Shown here one piece after another: positions 27,000-35,866 of a stretch of 64,000 bases of DNA (positions are counted from its first letter, which is position 1; each line of letters begins with the position of its first letter). Both the position numbers and the translations under genes were made by a program. The notes under the pieces are model-generated. The model was given only the letters and a program-made list of their open reading frames with translations, did not search any database and was not told where the DNA came from. The stretch comes from Cellulophaga sp. BC115SP (lineage in GTDB: Bacteria; Bacteroidota; Bacteroidia; Cytophagales; Spirosomataceae): assembly GCF_009905545.1 (NCBI RefSeq), contig NZ_JAAALB010000030.1:1-64000 (forward strand). Reading direction: 5' to 3'.

Positions 27000-27089
27000 G
27001 AACGTTTTTTGCCATCTTCATCACGCAAACGACCCAACTTTTGCAATAGTTGGCATTCGATTTTATAGACTAACTAAAACAAAAACAGG

Positions 27090-27944
27090 ATGTTAGTATT
27101 TCATCAAATCTCCGTTTTACAGGAACATCTCAAGCAACTTCGTAATCAAGGTCTGACAGTGGGGTTTGTTCCTACTATGGGTGCTCTGCATCAAGGACAT
27201 ATCTCTCTTATCAATCAAGCAAAAGCCCAGTCTGATATAGTCGTATGTAGTATTTTTGTCAATCCTACGCAGTTCAACAATGCTCATGACTTGGCGGTGT
27301 ATCCACGCACCCTCGAGGCCGACAGCCAAATGCTGGATACTGCAGGATGCGATATTCTTTTCGCCCCACCAGCAGAAGAAATGTACCCCAAATTACCGAC
27401 GATGAAGTTCGATTTTGGTGCTTTAGAAACCGTTATGGAAGGTGCATTTAGACCTGGGCATTTCAATGGCGTAGGTATTGTTGTTTCAAAATTATTTCAC
27501 ATTGTTCAGCCCGACAAAGCATTTTTTGGACAGAAAGATTTACAACAATGCGCAGTAATTTCGTGTATGGTCAATGAACTAAGCTTTCATTTGGAATTAG
27601 TAATTTGCCCAACTCAAAGAGAAGAAGACGGTTTAGCGATGTCGTCTCGAAACAGAAATCTTAGTCCAGAACAGCGTGCTATTGCGCCATTTTTGTACCA
27701 AGCCTTAAACTACGCAAAGGCTAGCTTATTACAAGATAAAAAGGTATCTGAAGTAAAAACCGAACTTGCCGAATTTCTTAAAAATATAGAGGGTATTGAG
27801 CTGGAGTATTTTGAAATATCTGATTTTGATACGCTCCAACCATTCCATGGCACCCTATCTCAAAATTCTGGAGGAGGAAAAATAGCCCTATGTATTGCCG
27901 CATTTTTGGGCAAAACTCGCCTAATTGACAACATTATTATCTAG
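27090..27944 (+). CDS. panC: Pantoate--beta-alanine ligase (pantothenate synthetase)
   Basis: PanC joins pantoate and beta-alanine with ATP to make pantothenate, the coenzyme A precursor. The 284-residue protein has VPTMGALHQGHISLI (HIGH-type nucleotide-binding motif), the FVNPTQFN stretch, FFGQKDLQQCAVI, and the SSRNRNLSPEQR motif (KMSKS-like). It is followed by panD, which supplies beta-alanine. A stem-loop after the stop and a promoter-like sequence before panD suggest that the two can be transcribed separately. Confidence 0.97.
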   Translation: MLVFHQISVLQEHLKQLRNQGLTVGFVPTMGALHQGHISLINQAKAQSDIVVCSIFVNPTQFNNAHDLAVYPRTLEADSQMLDTAGCDILFAPPAEEMYPKLPTMKFDFGALETVMEGAFRPGHFNGVGIVVSKLFHIVQPDKAFFGQKDLQQCAVISCMVNELSFHLELVICPTQREEDGLAMSSRNRNLSPEQRAIAPFLYQALNYAKASLLQDKKVSEVKTELAEFLKNIEGIELEYFEISDFDTLQPFHGTLSQNSGGGKIALCIAAFLGKTRLIDNIII

Positions 27945-27951
27945 TTTTTTG

Positions 27952-27992
27952 ACATAGACTAAGCTTTCAATCTATTAAGAATTAGTCTATGT
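27952..27992. terminator. Stem-loop after panC
   Basis: ACATAGACTAA (27952-27962) pairs perfectly with TTAGTCTATGT (27982-27992) around a 19-nt loop. There is no T run, so termination would be weak; it may instead stabilise the panC mRNA end. Confidence 0.5.
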
Positions 27993-27994
27993 AA

Positions 27995-28027
27995 TTGCCA
28001 AATAACTATTTACATAAACTATCTTTG
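27995..28027 (+). promoter_or_regulatory. Candidate promoter of panD
   Basis: TTG (27995-27997), 22 nt, then TATCTTTG (28020-28027) fits the Bacteroidetes promoter form. The transcript would begin about 60 nt before the panD ATG at 28093. Confidence 0.45.
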
Positions 28028-28092
28028 TGCAATTATTGAGGCTTGTACTTTGTTACATACTCAAAATATTTGCAAATTTTAACTACAAAGTC

Positions 28093-28443
28093 ATGTTTAT
28101 TCATGTCATGAAATCAAAGCTCCATCGTGTTAAAATCACGCAAGCGGAGCTAAATTATGTAGGTAGCGTTACAATCGACGAAGATTTGATGGATGCTGCA
28201 GGGCTTATCGAAAATGAAAAAGTTCAGATTGTGAACAACAACAATGGTGAGCGTTTCGAAACCTACGTTATCACAGGAGAAAGAGGTTCTGGTACAGTTT
28301 GTCTCAACGGGGCTGCAGCTCGTAGAGCGCAGGTAGGCGACATTGCTATCATCATTGCTTATGCGATCATGACACCTGATGAAGCAAAAGAACACAAACC
28401 AAAACTTGTGTTTCCAGACCATAACAACAAATTAGTCATCTAG
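28093..28443 (+). CDS. panD: Aspartate 1-decarboxylase
   Basis: PanD decarboxylates aspartate to beta-alanine using a pyruvoyl group made by self-cleavage between Gly24 and Ser25. With the start at 28093 ([12 protein letters not shown]) the protein is 116 residues and the cleavage site YVGS falls exactly at Gly24-Ser25, as in E. coli. This favours 28093 over the in-frame start at 28027 or the Met five codons later. Other conserved parts are the [18 protein letters not shown] stretch and KLVF near the end. It supplies the beta-alanine used by PanC. Confidence 0.96.
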   Translation: MFIHVMKSKLHRVKITQAELNYVGSVTIDEDLMDAAGLIENEKVQIVNNNNGERFETYVITGERGSGTVCLNGAAARRAQVGDIAIIIAYAIMTPDEAKEHKPKLVFPDHNNKLVI

Positions 28444-28455
28444 TATGGCTTTCAG

Positions 28456-28483
28456 ATGGTGAACATAGGCCTATGTTCACCAT
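28456..28483. terminator. Perfect 28-bp palindrome after panD
   Basis: ATGGTGAACATAGG is followed immediately by its exact complement CCTATGTTCACCAT, with no loop bases. As RNA it would form a stem of about 12 bp with a 4-nt loop, then TTTGTATTT. It may act as a panD terminator or as a protein-binding site. The further stretch to 28640 shows no gene. Confidence 0.6.
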
Positions 28484-28639
28484 TTGTATTTGAGCACTTA
28501 CAAAATCTATACACTTGGATTACAAGCACCAATTATAATTATTTCCTGGTAACCGATATACTGTAAACTGATAACTTCTTCTTATTTAAAAGATAGACTT
28601 TAAACCAATAACATCTTTTCACTTATCAACATTTATTTC

Positions 28640-29620
28640 ATGAAAAATATACTTAAATATGTTATCTCTTTAGGACTAGCGGGATGCTTGATGTGGTTTG
28701 TTTTTAAAGACATCAATATTGCTGATATGCTTCATCAGTTTGCTAAAGCTAACTACTGGTGGATTATTTTATCAGGAATTTTGGGCTTAGTAGCTCATAT
28801 CTCTCGTGCGATAAGATGGAAACTCTTGATGGAACCTTTGGGTTACAAGCCTTCTACTTTTCGTACTACCTTGGCAGTGCTTACGGGTTATTTTGCCAAC
28901 TATATTATTCCACGCATGGGAGAAGTAACCCGTTGTGGAACCTTACAGAAAACAGACGATATTCCCATAGAAAAATCTTTTGGAACGGTAGTTACTGAGC
29001 GTATTTTTGACTTAGTGATGTTATTAGTGATTTTTCTGTTAAACCTTGCCCTAGAATTCACGAAGCTCAAAGATTTCTTTATGGAGCAATTTGCTTCAAA
29101 GGTAACGCTTATTGTTGTTCTATTGGTCGTAGCAACTGTTGGTGGCGTGGCAGGTATTTGGCTTTTCAAAAAATACCAAGCCAAATTAGCAGAGCATCCA
29201 GTTTTAGGCAAAATTGTTGGTTTGATTAATGGCTTGTTGGACGGTTTGTTAAGTATTGGAAAAATGCAAAAACCAGGGCTTTTCATTTTCTATACGCTTC
29301 TTATTTGGGTAATGTATTATTTCTCGGCGTATGTATTATTTTTTGCCATTCCTGAAACCTCTCATTTGAGCATGTTGGCAGGTTTGACTGTCCTAACTAT
29401 GGGAACATTTGGCATGGCAGCTCCTACACAGGGAGGTATTGGACCATATCACTTCTTGGTTGGTAATGCACTTGTATTGTATGGTTTAGAACAAAAAAAT
29501 GGTATCATCCTAGCTACCTTCATTCATGGTTCACAAATGGTTGCCTTGTTGTTGTTGGGCGCTCTTAGCTTTTTGACTACCTTATTTTTAACCTCAAAGT
29601 CAAGTAAAAAAGAAAGTTAA
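28640..29620 (+). CDS. Lysylphosphatidylglycerol synthase-type transmembrane protein (YbhN / UPF0104 family)
   Basis: The 326-residue polytopic membrane protein has about eight helices and the family stretches [28 protein letters not shown] and the late [15 protein letters not shown] (proline-glycine loop). It matches the flippase-like LPG_synthase_TM domain but has no attached synthetase domain, so lysylation is not expected. Related proteins are thought to handle lipids or glycolipids. It is followed by rfaE2 after 46 nt and a YugP-type peptidase, probably one operon with an envelope theme. Confidence 0.85.
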   Translation: MKNILKYVISLGLAGCLMWFVFKDINIADMLHQFAKANYWWIILSGILGLVAHISRAIRWKLLMEPLGYKPSTFRTTLAVLTGYFANYIIPRMGEVTRCGTLQKTDDIPIEKSFGTVVTERIFDLVMLLVIFLLNLALEFTKLKDFFMEQFASKVTLIVVLLVVATVGGVAGIWLFKKYQAKLAEHPVLGKIVGLINGLLDGLLSIGKMQKPGLFIFYTLLIWVMYYFSAYVLFFAIPETSHLSMLAGLTVLTMGTFGMAAPTQGGIGPYHFLVGNALVLYGLEQKNGIILATFIHGSQMVALLLLGALSFLTTLFLTSKSSKKES

Positions 29621-29666
29621 TCTTCACAACCTTGACATATTTTCAAATTTAAGCAAATACAACCTG

Positions 29667-30143
29667 ATGACTCAAGATAAAATCTGTACGCTAGAACAAG
29701 CCATCAATCAAGTAGAAAAATGGCAATCTGAAGGAAAAAAAATCGTTTTTACTAATGGGTGCTTTGATATAGTTCACCTTGGGCATATTGATTATCTGGA
29801 AAAAGCGAGAAAGTTAGGCGACAAGTTGGTGTTAGGACTCAATACTGATGCTTCGGTAAATCGTTTGAAAGGTCCTACTCGCCCTGTTGTAAATGAATAT
29901 GCTCGCTCTCGCATGATGGCGGCTTTTGAATTTGTAGATACTGTCATTTTGTTCGACGAACCGACACCTTTACAGGTTATTGAACAGGTAAAACCTGACA
30001 TTTTGGTCAAAGGAGACGATTATACCGTTGAAAATATCGTTGGCTCAGATTTTGTTTTAGCTAAAGGAGGAGAGGTAAAAACCATTTCGTTGGTAGAAGG
30101 ATATTCAACTACCTCTTTAATACAGAAAATTAAACAGCTTTAA
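29667..30143 (+). CDS. rfaE2: D-glycero-beta-D-manno-heptose 1-phosphate adenylyltransferase
   Basis: The 158-residue protein is the adenylyltransferase half of HldE/RfaE and makes ADP-heptose for the lipopolysaccharide core. [20 protein letters not shown] contains the HxGH nucleotidyltransferase motif. Further conserved parts are [32 protein letters not shown] and the C-terminal [10 protein letters not shown]. The kinase domain is encoded elsewhere, as is usual in Bacteroidetes. Confidence 0.93.
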   Translation: MTQDKICTLEQAINQVEKWQSEGKKIVFTNGCFDIVHLGHIDYLEKARKLGDKLVLGLNTDASVNRLKGPTRPVVNEYARSRMMAAFEFVDTVILFDEPTPLQVIEQVKPDILVKGDDYTVENIVGSDFVLAKGGEVKTISLVEGYSTTSLIQKIKQL

Positions 30144-30266
30144 TCAGGGGTTCATCGGGTAGTCAAAATAACCCGTTATTCAGCAAATGATACTCCCAAA
30201 GCTGAAAGTCGATAGCCAAAGAGCTATTAGTTTACCATTTTAAAAAACCATTTAACAAACAAGACT

Positions 30267-30959
30267 ATGACAGGAATTTGGTTAATTTCCCTGATTTTTG
30301 GTGGGATTGGCATGTTAGTTAGTTGGCAACTGAAGAGTAAATTCAATGAATATTCTCAAATTGGTCTTGCCAATGGGCTTTCAGGGCGTGAAGTAGCGGA
30401 AAAAATGCTACAAGACAATGGCATTTATGATGTCAGAGTTTTATCGGTAGAAGGACAACTCACTGACCATTATAATCCAGCAGACAAAACGGTCAATCTA
30501 AGCCCAGATGTATATTATGGACGCAGCGCAGCCTCAGCAGCTGTTGCCGCTCACGAGTGCGGACATGCGGTACAACATGCCACTGCCTATTCGATGTTAC
30601 AATTTCGTAGCTCCATGGTGCCAGTATTGAGTATTGCCAATAACTTTACTCCCATGCTATTGATGATTGGCGTAATGATTATGTACTCAACAGGTAGCAA
30701 GTTATTGTTAACCATTGGCGTAGCACTTTTTGCAGTAGCAACTATCTTTAGTTTTATTACATTACCTGTTGAATTTGACGCAAGTAATCGTGCAATCAAA
30801 TGGATGCAACAGAGAAATATAGTAACTCCAAGAGAACACGAAATGGCTAAGGACGCCCTCAAATGGGCAGCCTTGACTTATGTCGTTGCGGCAATTGGTA
30901 TGTTAGCACAATTATTATATTACTTAAATATGCTTTCGGGACGTAGAAGTAATGACTAG
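30267..30959 (+). CDS. Zinc metallopeptidase, YugP family (membrane)
   Basis: The 230-residue protein has an N-terminal membrane helix and two or three further helices after the active site. The zinc motif is HECGHAVQH (HExxH), located near residue 93. The preceding AVNLSP-like stretch (KTVNLSPDVYYGRSAASAAVAAHE) and the following LPVEFDASNRAIKWM are typical of the YugP / PF04298 family. The role is not established; members are thought to act in membrane protein turnover. It probably shares an operon with rfaE2. Confidence 0.88.
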   Translation: MTGIWLISLIFGGIGMLVSWQLKSKFNEYSQIGLANGLSGREVAEKMLQDNGIYDVRVLSVEGQLTDHYNPADKTVNLSPDVYYGRSAASAAVAAHECGHAVQHATAYSMLQFRSSMVPVLSIANNFTPMLLMIGVMIMYSTGSKLLLTIGVALFAVATIFSFITLPVEFDASNRAIKWMQQRNIVTPREHEMAKDALKWAALTYVVAAIGMLAQLLYYLNMLSGRRSND

Positions 30960-31017
30960 TTAAAATTTTAGTGAATGGTGATTTAGTGATTATTTAAAAT
31001 ACATTTTCACTAGTAGA

Positions 31018-31035
31018 GACGCAATGCTTTGCGTC
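31018..31035. repeat. GACGCAA small palindrome (REP-like), copy 2
   Basis: GACGCAATGCTTTGCGTC is preceded by TAGTAGA, the same context as at 60196-60220. It lies 24 nt before the larger hairpin. Confidence 0.75.
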
Positions 31036-31058
31036 AAAAGAGGGATCATTCCGAAATA

Positions 31059-31110
31059 TAATATCAAAAAGGCGGTCGAAAAACAATTTTCGACCGCCTT
31101 TTTGATATTA
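31059..31110. repeat. GCGGTCGAAAA hairpin repeat, copy 2
   Basis: A perfect 24-bp stem with an ACAA loop lies between the convergent peptidase and permease genes. It has A/T runs at the base and would terminate in either direction. Its base pairs differ from copies 1 and 3 in a compensated way: the A6-GCGG / CCGC-T6 base is replaced by A5-GGCGG / CCGCC-T5. This keeps the stem perfect. Confidence 0.88.
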
Positions 31111-31290
31111 ATATATTAGATGACTAATCAGTAAATTTAAAAGATATTCACTCCATTCGAAATGAATCATATTTGGGTAGTCAATAGTATATCTGAGGTG
31201 CAATTTGATGATAGCCTCTTGACTATGAGCACATTCTAATAACTGATACACTATTAACAAATAACTCATATACCATTAACAGCTTGTTAT

Positions 31291-32943
31291 TTATTTGGCA
31301 AGCTTACTATTACGATAACCATATCCAAAATAAATCACAAGACCGATAATCAACCAAATAATAAAGATAGCCCAGTTGGTAACCCCTAACTCAGTCATTA
31401 AATAAAGGTTTGTTAAAATACCAAGTACAGGTAGCAATGAAAAATTCAATCTGAAAGCCATAATTGATAATACAATCCAAACCAGCCAGAATACAGCCAA
31501 AAGTGGTTTTTCTTGTAAATGCTCCACAAAAGTTCCTTGCGAGATAGCATAGCCAAATCCAATAATAAACAACGTAGCTACAACATACTTACCATTGATA
31601 TAAGGTACTTTAAAGGTAGCATCCTTCGACAAGCCTTGGTAATCCAAATACAGAATACCGCCACAAACCAAAATAAACGCAAAGAAAGTACCTACACTAG
31701 TCAAGTCCACAAAAAATCCCATATCCATAAACAAAGATGGAATCGCCACAACCAAACCTGTCATGATGGTCGCAAAGCCTGGAGTCTTGAATTTTGGATG
31801 AATTTCAGAGAATTTCTTCCACAACAATCCATCACGACTCATCGACATCCAGATACGTGGTTGCCCCATTTGATATACCAATAAGGCACTTGTGATAGCT
31901 ACTACAGCAGAAACTGAAATCACACCTGCAATAAAATCAAAGCCAATTTTTTGGAATACATACGCCAAAGGATCATCTACTTTCAATTCTGTGTAATTTA
32001 CCATACCTGTCAAAACCAAGGTAATCGCAACATAAAGCACCGTACAAATAATCAAACAGTAAATCATTGCACGTGGCAAGTCTCTTTGTGGGTCACGACA
32101 TTCTTCAGCCGTTGTCGAGATAGAGTCAAATCCAATAAAAGCAAAAAACACAGAAGCTACACCTCCCAAAACACCCTGCACACCATTAGGGGCAAATGGT
32201 GACCAGTTCTCTGGTTTTACATAAAATGCCCCAAGAATAATTACTAAGAAAATCACCAACAACTTCAACACAACCAAAGCATTACTCGCTGTACGTGATT
32301 CTTTAATACCAATATATACCAAACCTGTCACAAGAATAGTGATTACTCCCGCAGGTAAATCAATCAATAATTTTGCATTTCCAAAAATCGTTGGAGCGTG
32401 TTCATACGCCGCAGCAGCCACTTTCATTACATCGGTTGCTTGCTCGCCACGTTGAATAGCCGCAAATGCTTTACTGGCTGTTCCATAGTCGATGGTCAGA
32501 TAATCAGGAAAATGAATCCCAAAACCTGTTAGCATCCCCACAAAATATTCAGACCAAGAGATGGCTACGACCATGTTCGAAACAGCATATTCCAAAATCA
32601 AAGCCCAACCAATAATCCAAGCAAATATTTCTCCGAAAGACACATAAGCATACGTATAAGCACTACCCGATACAGGTACCATAGAGGCAAATTGTGCATA
32701 ACAAAGCGCTGTAAATACGCAGGCTATCGAAACAAAAACAAAAAGTAGCGATACCGCTGGCCCACCTTCAAAGCTTGCTCTACCAATAGTACTAAAAATT
32801 CCTGCACCGATAATTGCCGCTATACCAAAGGAGGTCAAATCTCTTACGCCAAGTACTTTTACTAAGCCCGACGAATGACCGTCTTTACTTTGGCTCAGTA
32901 CACTCTGAATGTTTTTTTTACGAAAAATAGTGTTTTTAGACAT
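31291..32943 (-). CDS. APC family amino acid permease
   Basis: The 550-residue protein has at least twelve predicted membrane helices. The first helix carries GVRDLTSFGIAAIIGAGIF, the APC unwound-helix motif. Helix 3 and helix 6 segments (EYAVSNMVVAISWSEYF and FFAFIGFDSISTTAEE) fit the cationic amino-acid / APA subgroup. It is expected to import amino acids with protons or exchange them; the substrate is not clear. It stands alone, ending towards the repeat-bearing gap at 30960-31290. The stretch 32944-33353 has no other gene. Confidence 0.9.
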   Translation of the reverse strand: MSKNTIFRKKNIQSVLSQSKDGHSSGLVKVLGVRDLTSFGIAAIIGAGIFSTIGRASFEGGPAVSLLFVFVSIACVFTALCYAQFASMVPVSGSAYTYAYVSFGEIFAWIIGWALILEYAVSNMVVAISWSEYFVGMLTGFGIHFPDYLTIDYGTASKAFAAIQRGEQATDVMKVAAAAYEHAPTIFGNAKLLIDLPAGVITILVTGLVYIGIKESRTASNALVVLKLLVIFLVIILGAFYVKPENWSPFAPNGVQGVLGGVASVFFAFIGFDSISTTAEECRDPQRDLPRAMIYCLIICTVLYVAITLVLTGMVNYTELKVDDPLAYVFQKIGFDFIAGVISVSAVVAITSALLVYQMGQPRIWMSMSRDGLLWKKFSEIHPKFKTPGFATIMTGLVVAIPSLFMDMGFFVDLTSVGTFFAFILVCGGILYLDYQGLSKDATFKVPYINGKYVVATLFIIGFGYAISQGTFVEHLQEKPLLAVFWLVWIVLSIMAFRLNFSLLPVLGILTNLYLMTELGVTNWAIFIIWLIIGLVIYFGYGYRNSKLAK

Positions 32944-33248
32944 TTAGTTTGAAGTTTTAGTGTTTGGGTAGCAACAGCTATAATCAAATTAGAAAAGGTT
33001 TTGAGAAATTTCTCTCAGCCTGCTAGCCATAGAGTATGCCTAAAAATAGGAAATTCAATACGATTTATTGATACAAAATGTGACAAAATCTAGTGCCTGT
33101 CATCAAATCGGTACACATACTCAACCTTTAAGCTTGCAAATATAAGTATTTCATGCGTCTTTCAGTTAATCACACACTGCCAATGTATCAAACCCTCTCC
33201 CACTCAAAAGCAATTGGTAAAATGATTTAGACTTTTCAAAGATTAGTT

Positions 33249-33280
33249 TTTGTTTCAGAAAAAATCTTATTGCAACTTTG
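33249..33280 (+). promoter_or_regulatory. Candidate promoter of the GT2 gene
   Basis: TTTG (33249-33252), about 20 nt, then CAACTTTG (33273-33280) matches the Bacteroidetes form except for the first base of the -7 element. It lies about 73 nt before the gene. Confidence 0.3.
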
Positions 33281-33353
33281 TAAAATATTTCCTGCATGGT
33301 ACTATAGGTACTGCTAATGGTAAGTTCAGTTTTAATTTTGATTCACCACTATA

Positions 33354-34367
33354 ATGAAAAAAGTTGCAGTTGTTATTTTAAATTACAATGGAGAAAAGTT
33401 TCTGAAACAATTTCTACCATCTGTAATTTCTCATTCACCATTAGCAGAAATTATTGTAGCCGATAATGCTTCCAAAGACCAATCTATTGCTCTTCTCAAA
33501 ACGATGTTTCCTAGTGTTCGACTAATCGAACTAACTGAAAATCATGGTTATGCACAAGGTTATAACGAAGCCCTAGCACAAGTTGAGTCTGAATATTACA
33601 TCTTGCTTAATTCGGATGTGGAAGTATGCGACAACTGGATTGAGCCTATTATCACGCTCATGGATTCGGACGACTCTATTGCTGCTTGCCAACCCAAACT
33701 CTTAGATTTCAACAAGAAAGATACCTTTGAATATGCGGGTGCCGCTGGTGGTTTCATTGATTTCTTAGGATACCCTTTTTGTAGAGGAAGAATCTTTAAT
33801 AATCTAGAAATCGACCACGGTCAATACAACGATACTCGTGAGGTATTTTGGGCTACGGGCGCTTGTATGTTTGTTCGTGCTTCTACTTTTCATGAAGTGG
33901 GAGGCTTTGATGGTGACTTTTTTGCTCACATGGAAGAAATCGACCTTTGTTGGCGTATACACCTAGCAGGCTATAAGGTTTTTTACTCGGCTGAGTCTAC
34001 TGTTTATCATGTAGGCGGTGGTACGTTACATAAATCTAACCCAAGAAAAACGTATCTTAACTTCCGTAACGGCTTAGCACTTCTTTACAAAAATCACCCA
34101 CCACAACATCTATGGCTGAATATTTTCATGCGATTGGTGCTCGATGGTATTGCAGGAGTAAAGTTTTTGGCAGATGGTGGCTGGCAAGATTGTTTGGCAG
34201 TAATCAAGGCGCATTTCAACTTTTATGCAAATTTTGGGAGTTGGCATAAAAAAAGAAAAGCACTCATACGAAAGAATGGATACAAGTACATACATCCCAA
34301 TTCTATCGTAAAAGCGCATTTTTTGAATGGTATCAAGAAATTTAGCGATTTACCAAAATCCCTATAA
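33354..34367 (+). CDS. Glycosyltransferase family 2 (rhamnosyl-transferase-like)
   Basis: The 337-residue cytoplasmic protein has a GT-A fold with KVAVVILNYNGEKFLKQF, the IIVADNASKD motif, NHGYAQGYNEAL, and LLNSDVEV (the DxD position). MEEIDLCWRI is the acceptor and metal-site stretch. It resembles WcaA/RfbF-like transferases that build surface polysaccharides. Acceptor and donor are unknown. Its last codons overlap the end of the convergent PspC gene by 6 nt. Confidence 0.9.
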   Translation: MKKVAVVILNYNGEKFLKQFLPSVISHSPLAEIIVADNASKDQSIALLKTMFPSVRLIELTENHGYAQGYNEALAQVESEYYILLNSDVEVCDNWIEPIITLMDSDDSIAACQPKLLDFNKKDTFEYAGAAGGFIDFLGYPFCRGRIFNNLEIDHGQYNDTREVFWATGACMFVRASTFHEVGGFDGDFFAHMEEIDLCWRIHLAGYKVFYSAESTVYHVGGGTLHKSNPRKTYLNFRNGLALLYKNHPPQHLWLNIFMRLVLDGIAGVKFLADGGWQDCLAVIKAHFNFYANFGSWHKKRKALIRKNGYKYIHPNSIVKAHFLNGIKKFSDLPKSL

Positions 34368-34583
34368 TTCCCAAACCGTAGGGTGATTTCTTTGGCGAAG
34401 GTATTTGCGAATGTTCATCCAAAAAGCCAATATCAAATAGATAATGATGGGTGAACCCATTGTTAGAAAAGTCGTGTAAATAAAGTACAAGCGAATACTC
34501 CCAGTAGCAATACCAAATTTTTCGCCTATTCGTGTGCACACACCAAACACGTGTTGTTCAACAAAGTACTTGAATTTTAGCAT
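34362..34583 (-). CDS. PspC domain protein
   Basis: The 73-residue protein consists of a PspC domain: GVCTRIGEKFGIATGSIRLYFIYTTFL, then one membrane helix (about 43-56), then a basic tail. In other bacteria PspC domains sense or respond to envelope stress, and Bacteroidetes often carry such single-domain proteins. Its stop lies inside the end of the convergent GT2 gene. A -7-like TATATTTG (34667-34660, minus strand) lies 77 nt upstream. Confidence 0.8.
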   Translation of the reverse strand: MLKFKYFVEQHVFGVCTRIGEKFGIATGSIRLYFIYTTFLTMGSPIIIYLILAFWMNIRKYLRQRNHPTVWEL

Positions 34584-34892
34584 GGTAGTAAATTAGGGAT
34601 TATTTAATCAATAGTTTGATAAGGTTTTGTTGATGATAGACTTCAAATCTATTCATGAACAAATATACGAAAATCTGCTAAGCTTAGTATGCTTTTTGTA
34701 CAAAACTTATAAGTACAAACAATTTGTAAATGAGACACTTAGAGTACTACAACATCTTTTTTAGGTAAAATTGTTGATAAATCAATAGCATTTTAGGGAC
34801 TTAATATTTTAACATTACCATAGAAAATATAACTTTTCTAATCTAAATATCAGGTATTTTTACTCATTTTCAAAAAAAAAGAATGCTAAAAG

Positions 34893-34922
34893 TTGGATTG
34901 TATAAAATTATACCTACATTTG
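34893..34922 (+). promoter_or_regulatory. Candidate promoter of the first cold-shock gene
   Basis: TTG (34893-34895), 19 nt, then TACATTTG (34915-34922) fits the Bacteroidetes form well. It implies a leader of about 190 nt with a U-rich end (35078-35121), as often seen for cold-shock mRNAs. The rest of 34584-35121 contains no gene. Confidence 0.5.
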
Positions 34923-35121
34923 ATAAATAATAGTTCTTAATTATACGATCTCCGAAGTCCAAAAGTTACCAGTTTTCAAGAGTTTACAATTCCTTCTAGT
35001 ATTGTCCCTCTGTGATTATCAAGAACTTAAAAACTTACTGTTAGTTTTTTTCGAACTATTTAATGTGAGCCTTTGAAGGCTTGCTGGAGTTTTTTATTAT
35101 CAATTTTTATTTTTTTTAATC

Positions 35122-35319
35122 ATGCAAACAGGTACAGTAAAATTCTTTAACGAAAGTAAAGGATTTGGTTTTATCGTAGATGATGAAACTGCACAGGAAA
35201 TTTTTGTTCACGTAACTGGATTAGGTGGTACACAAATCCGTCAAGATGACAAGGTTTCATTCGAGACTATAGAAGGAAAGCAAGGCTTAAACGCCGTTAA
35301 TGTGAAGAAAATTAGATAG
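35122..35319 (+). CDS. Cold-shock protein (CspA family), copy 1
   Basis: The 65-residue single cold-shock domain has RNP1 KGFGFIVD and RNP2 IFVHVTGL. It binds single-stranded RNA or DNA and melts secondary structure. It is about 80 percent identical by eye to copy 2, 200 nt downstream. The predicted long leader suggests post-transcriptional control. A small terminator follows (35418-35446). Confidence 0.95.
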   Translation: MQTGTVKFFNESKGFGFIVDDETAQEIFVHVTGLGGTQIRQDDKVSFETIEGKQGLNAVNVKKIR

Positions 35320-35417
35320 TTTGCGTCTCTTGTCGTTGGTCATTTGTCGTTAGTTTTCAGACAGAACAACTTCAGAAAATCAAGGCATAAACATTCAAGC
35401 TATATATGGTCTTATAG

Positions 35418-35446
35418 AATCCCAGACTCCATAAGCTGGGATTTTT
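35418..35446 (+). terminator. Terminator between the two cold-shock genes
   Basis: AATCCCAG pairs with CTGGGATT around a 10-nt loop and is followed by TTT. It lies 98 nt after copy 1 and 75 nt before copy 2. Confidence 0.7.
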
Positions 35447-35521
35447 CATGTGAAGGCTTTGTTTTAAGCAAAAGTCAGCATTAGCACTTTTTTATTTTTT
35501 ATATTTTTATTTATTTTTTTT

Positions 35522-35719
35522 ATGCAAACTGGTAAAGTAAAATTTTTCAACGAATCTAAAGGATTTGGTTTTATCGTAGACGATGAAACAAACCAAGAAA
35601 TCTTCGTACACGTAACTGGCCTTGGTGGTGCAGTAATCCGTGAAAACGACTCTGTTTCTTACGAAACTACAGATGGTAAAAAAGGATTGAACGCGGTGAA
35701 TGTTAGAAAATTATCATAA
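35522..35719 (+). CDS. Cold-shock protein (CspA family), copy 2
   Basis: This 65-residue cold-shock domain protein has the same RNP1 and RNP2 motifs as copy 1 and differs mainly in the loop QEIFVHVTGLGGAVIREND. The start is preceded by an almost pure T/A stretch (35490-35520) with no Shine-Dalgarno. The tandem arrangement points to local duplication with later divergence. Confidence 0.95.
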   Translation: MQTGKVKFFNESKGFGFIVDDETNQEIFVHVTGLGGAVIRENDSVSYETTDGKKGLNAVNVRKLS

Positions 35720-35773
35720 TAAGTACTGAGTTGTCAGTAATGATAAATCTTTAAACGTTTATCGTTACAAATT

Positions 35774-35815
35774 AAAAAAGCTGAATTTTGAGTCAAATCA
35801 AAATTCAGCTTTTTT
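35774..35815. terminator. Bidirectional terminator between the cold-shock gene and lysS
   Basis: A perfect 17-bp stem (AAAAAAGCTGAATTTTG / CAAAATTCAGCTTTTTT) with an 8-nt loop is flanked by A and T runs. Confidence 0.92.
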
Positions 35816-35828
35816 GTTGTTTATATAA

Positions 35829-35858
35829 CGCTTGACAAAGTTTGGGCTTTGTCAAGCG
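35829..35858 (-). terminator. Stem-loop at the end of lysS
   Basis: CGCTTGACAAAG pairs perfectly with CTTTGTCAAGCG around a 6-nt loop, 9 nt past the lysS stop. There is no T run, so it may protect the mRNA end before the terminator at 35774-35815. Confidence 0.55.
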
Positions 35859-35866
35859 TAGCTCAT

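Noticed and set aside
28900-29286. Minus-strand 128-codon frame
   Set aside because: It is antisense to the YbhN-like membrane protein gene and lacks any recognisable motif.
33001-33017. Hairpin TGAGAAATTTCTCTCA upstream of the permease gene
   Set aside because: The stem is about 5 bp, too weak to call a regulatory structure.
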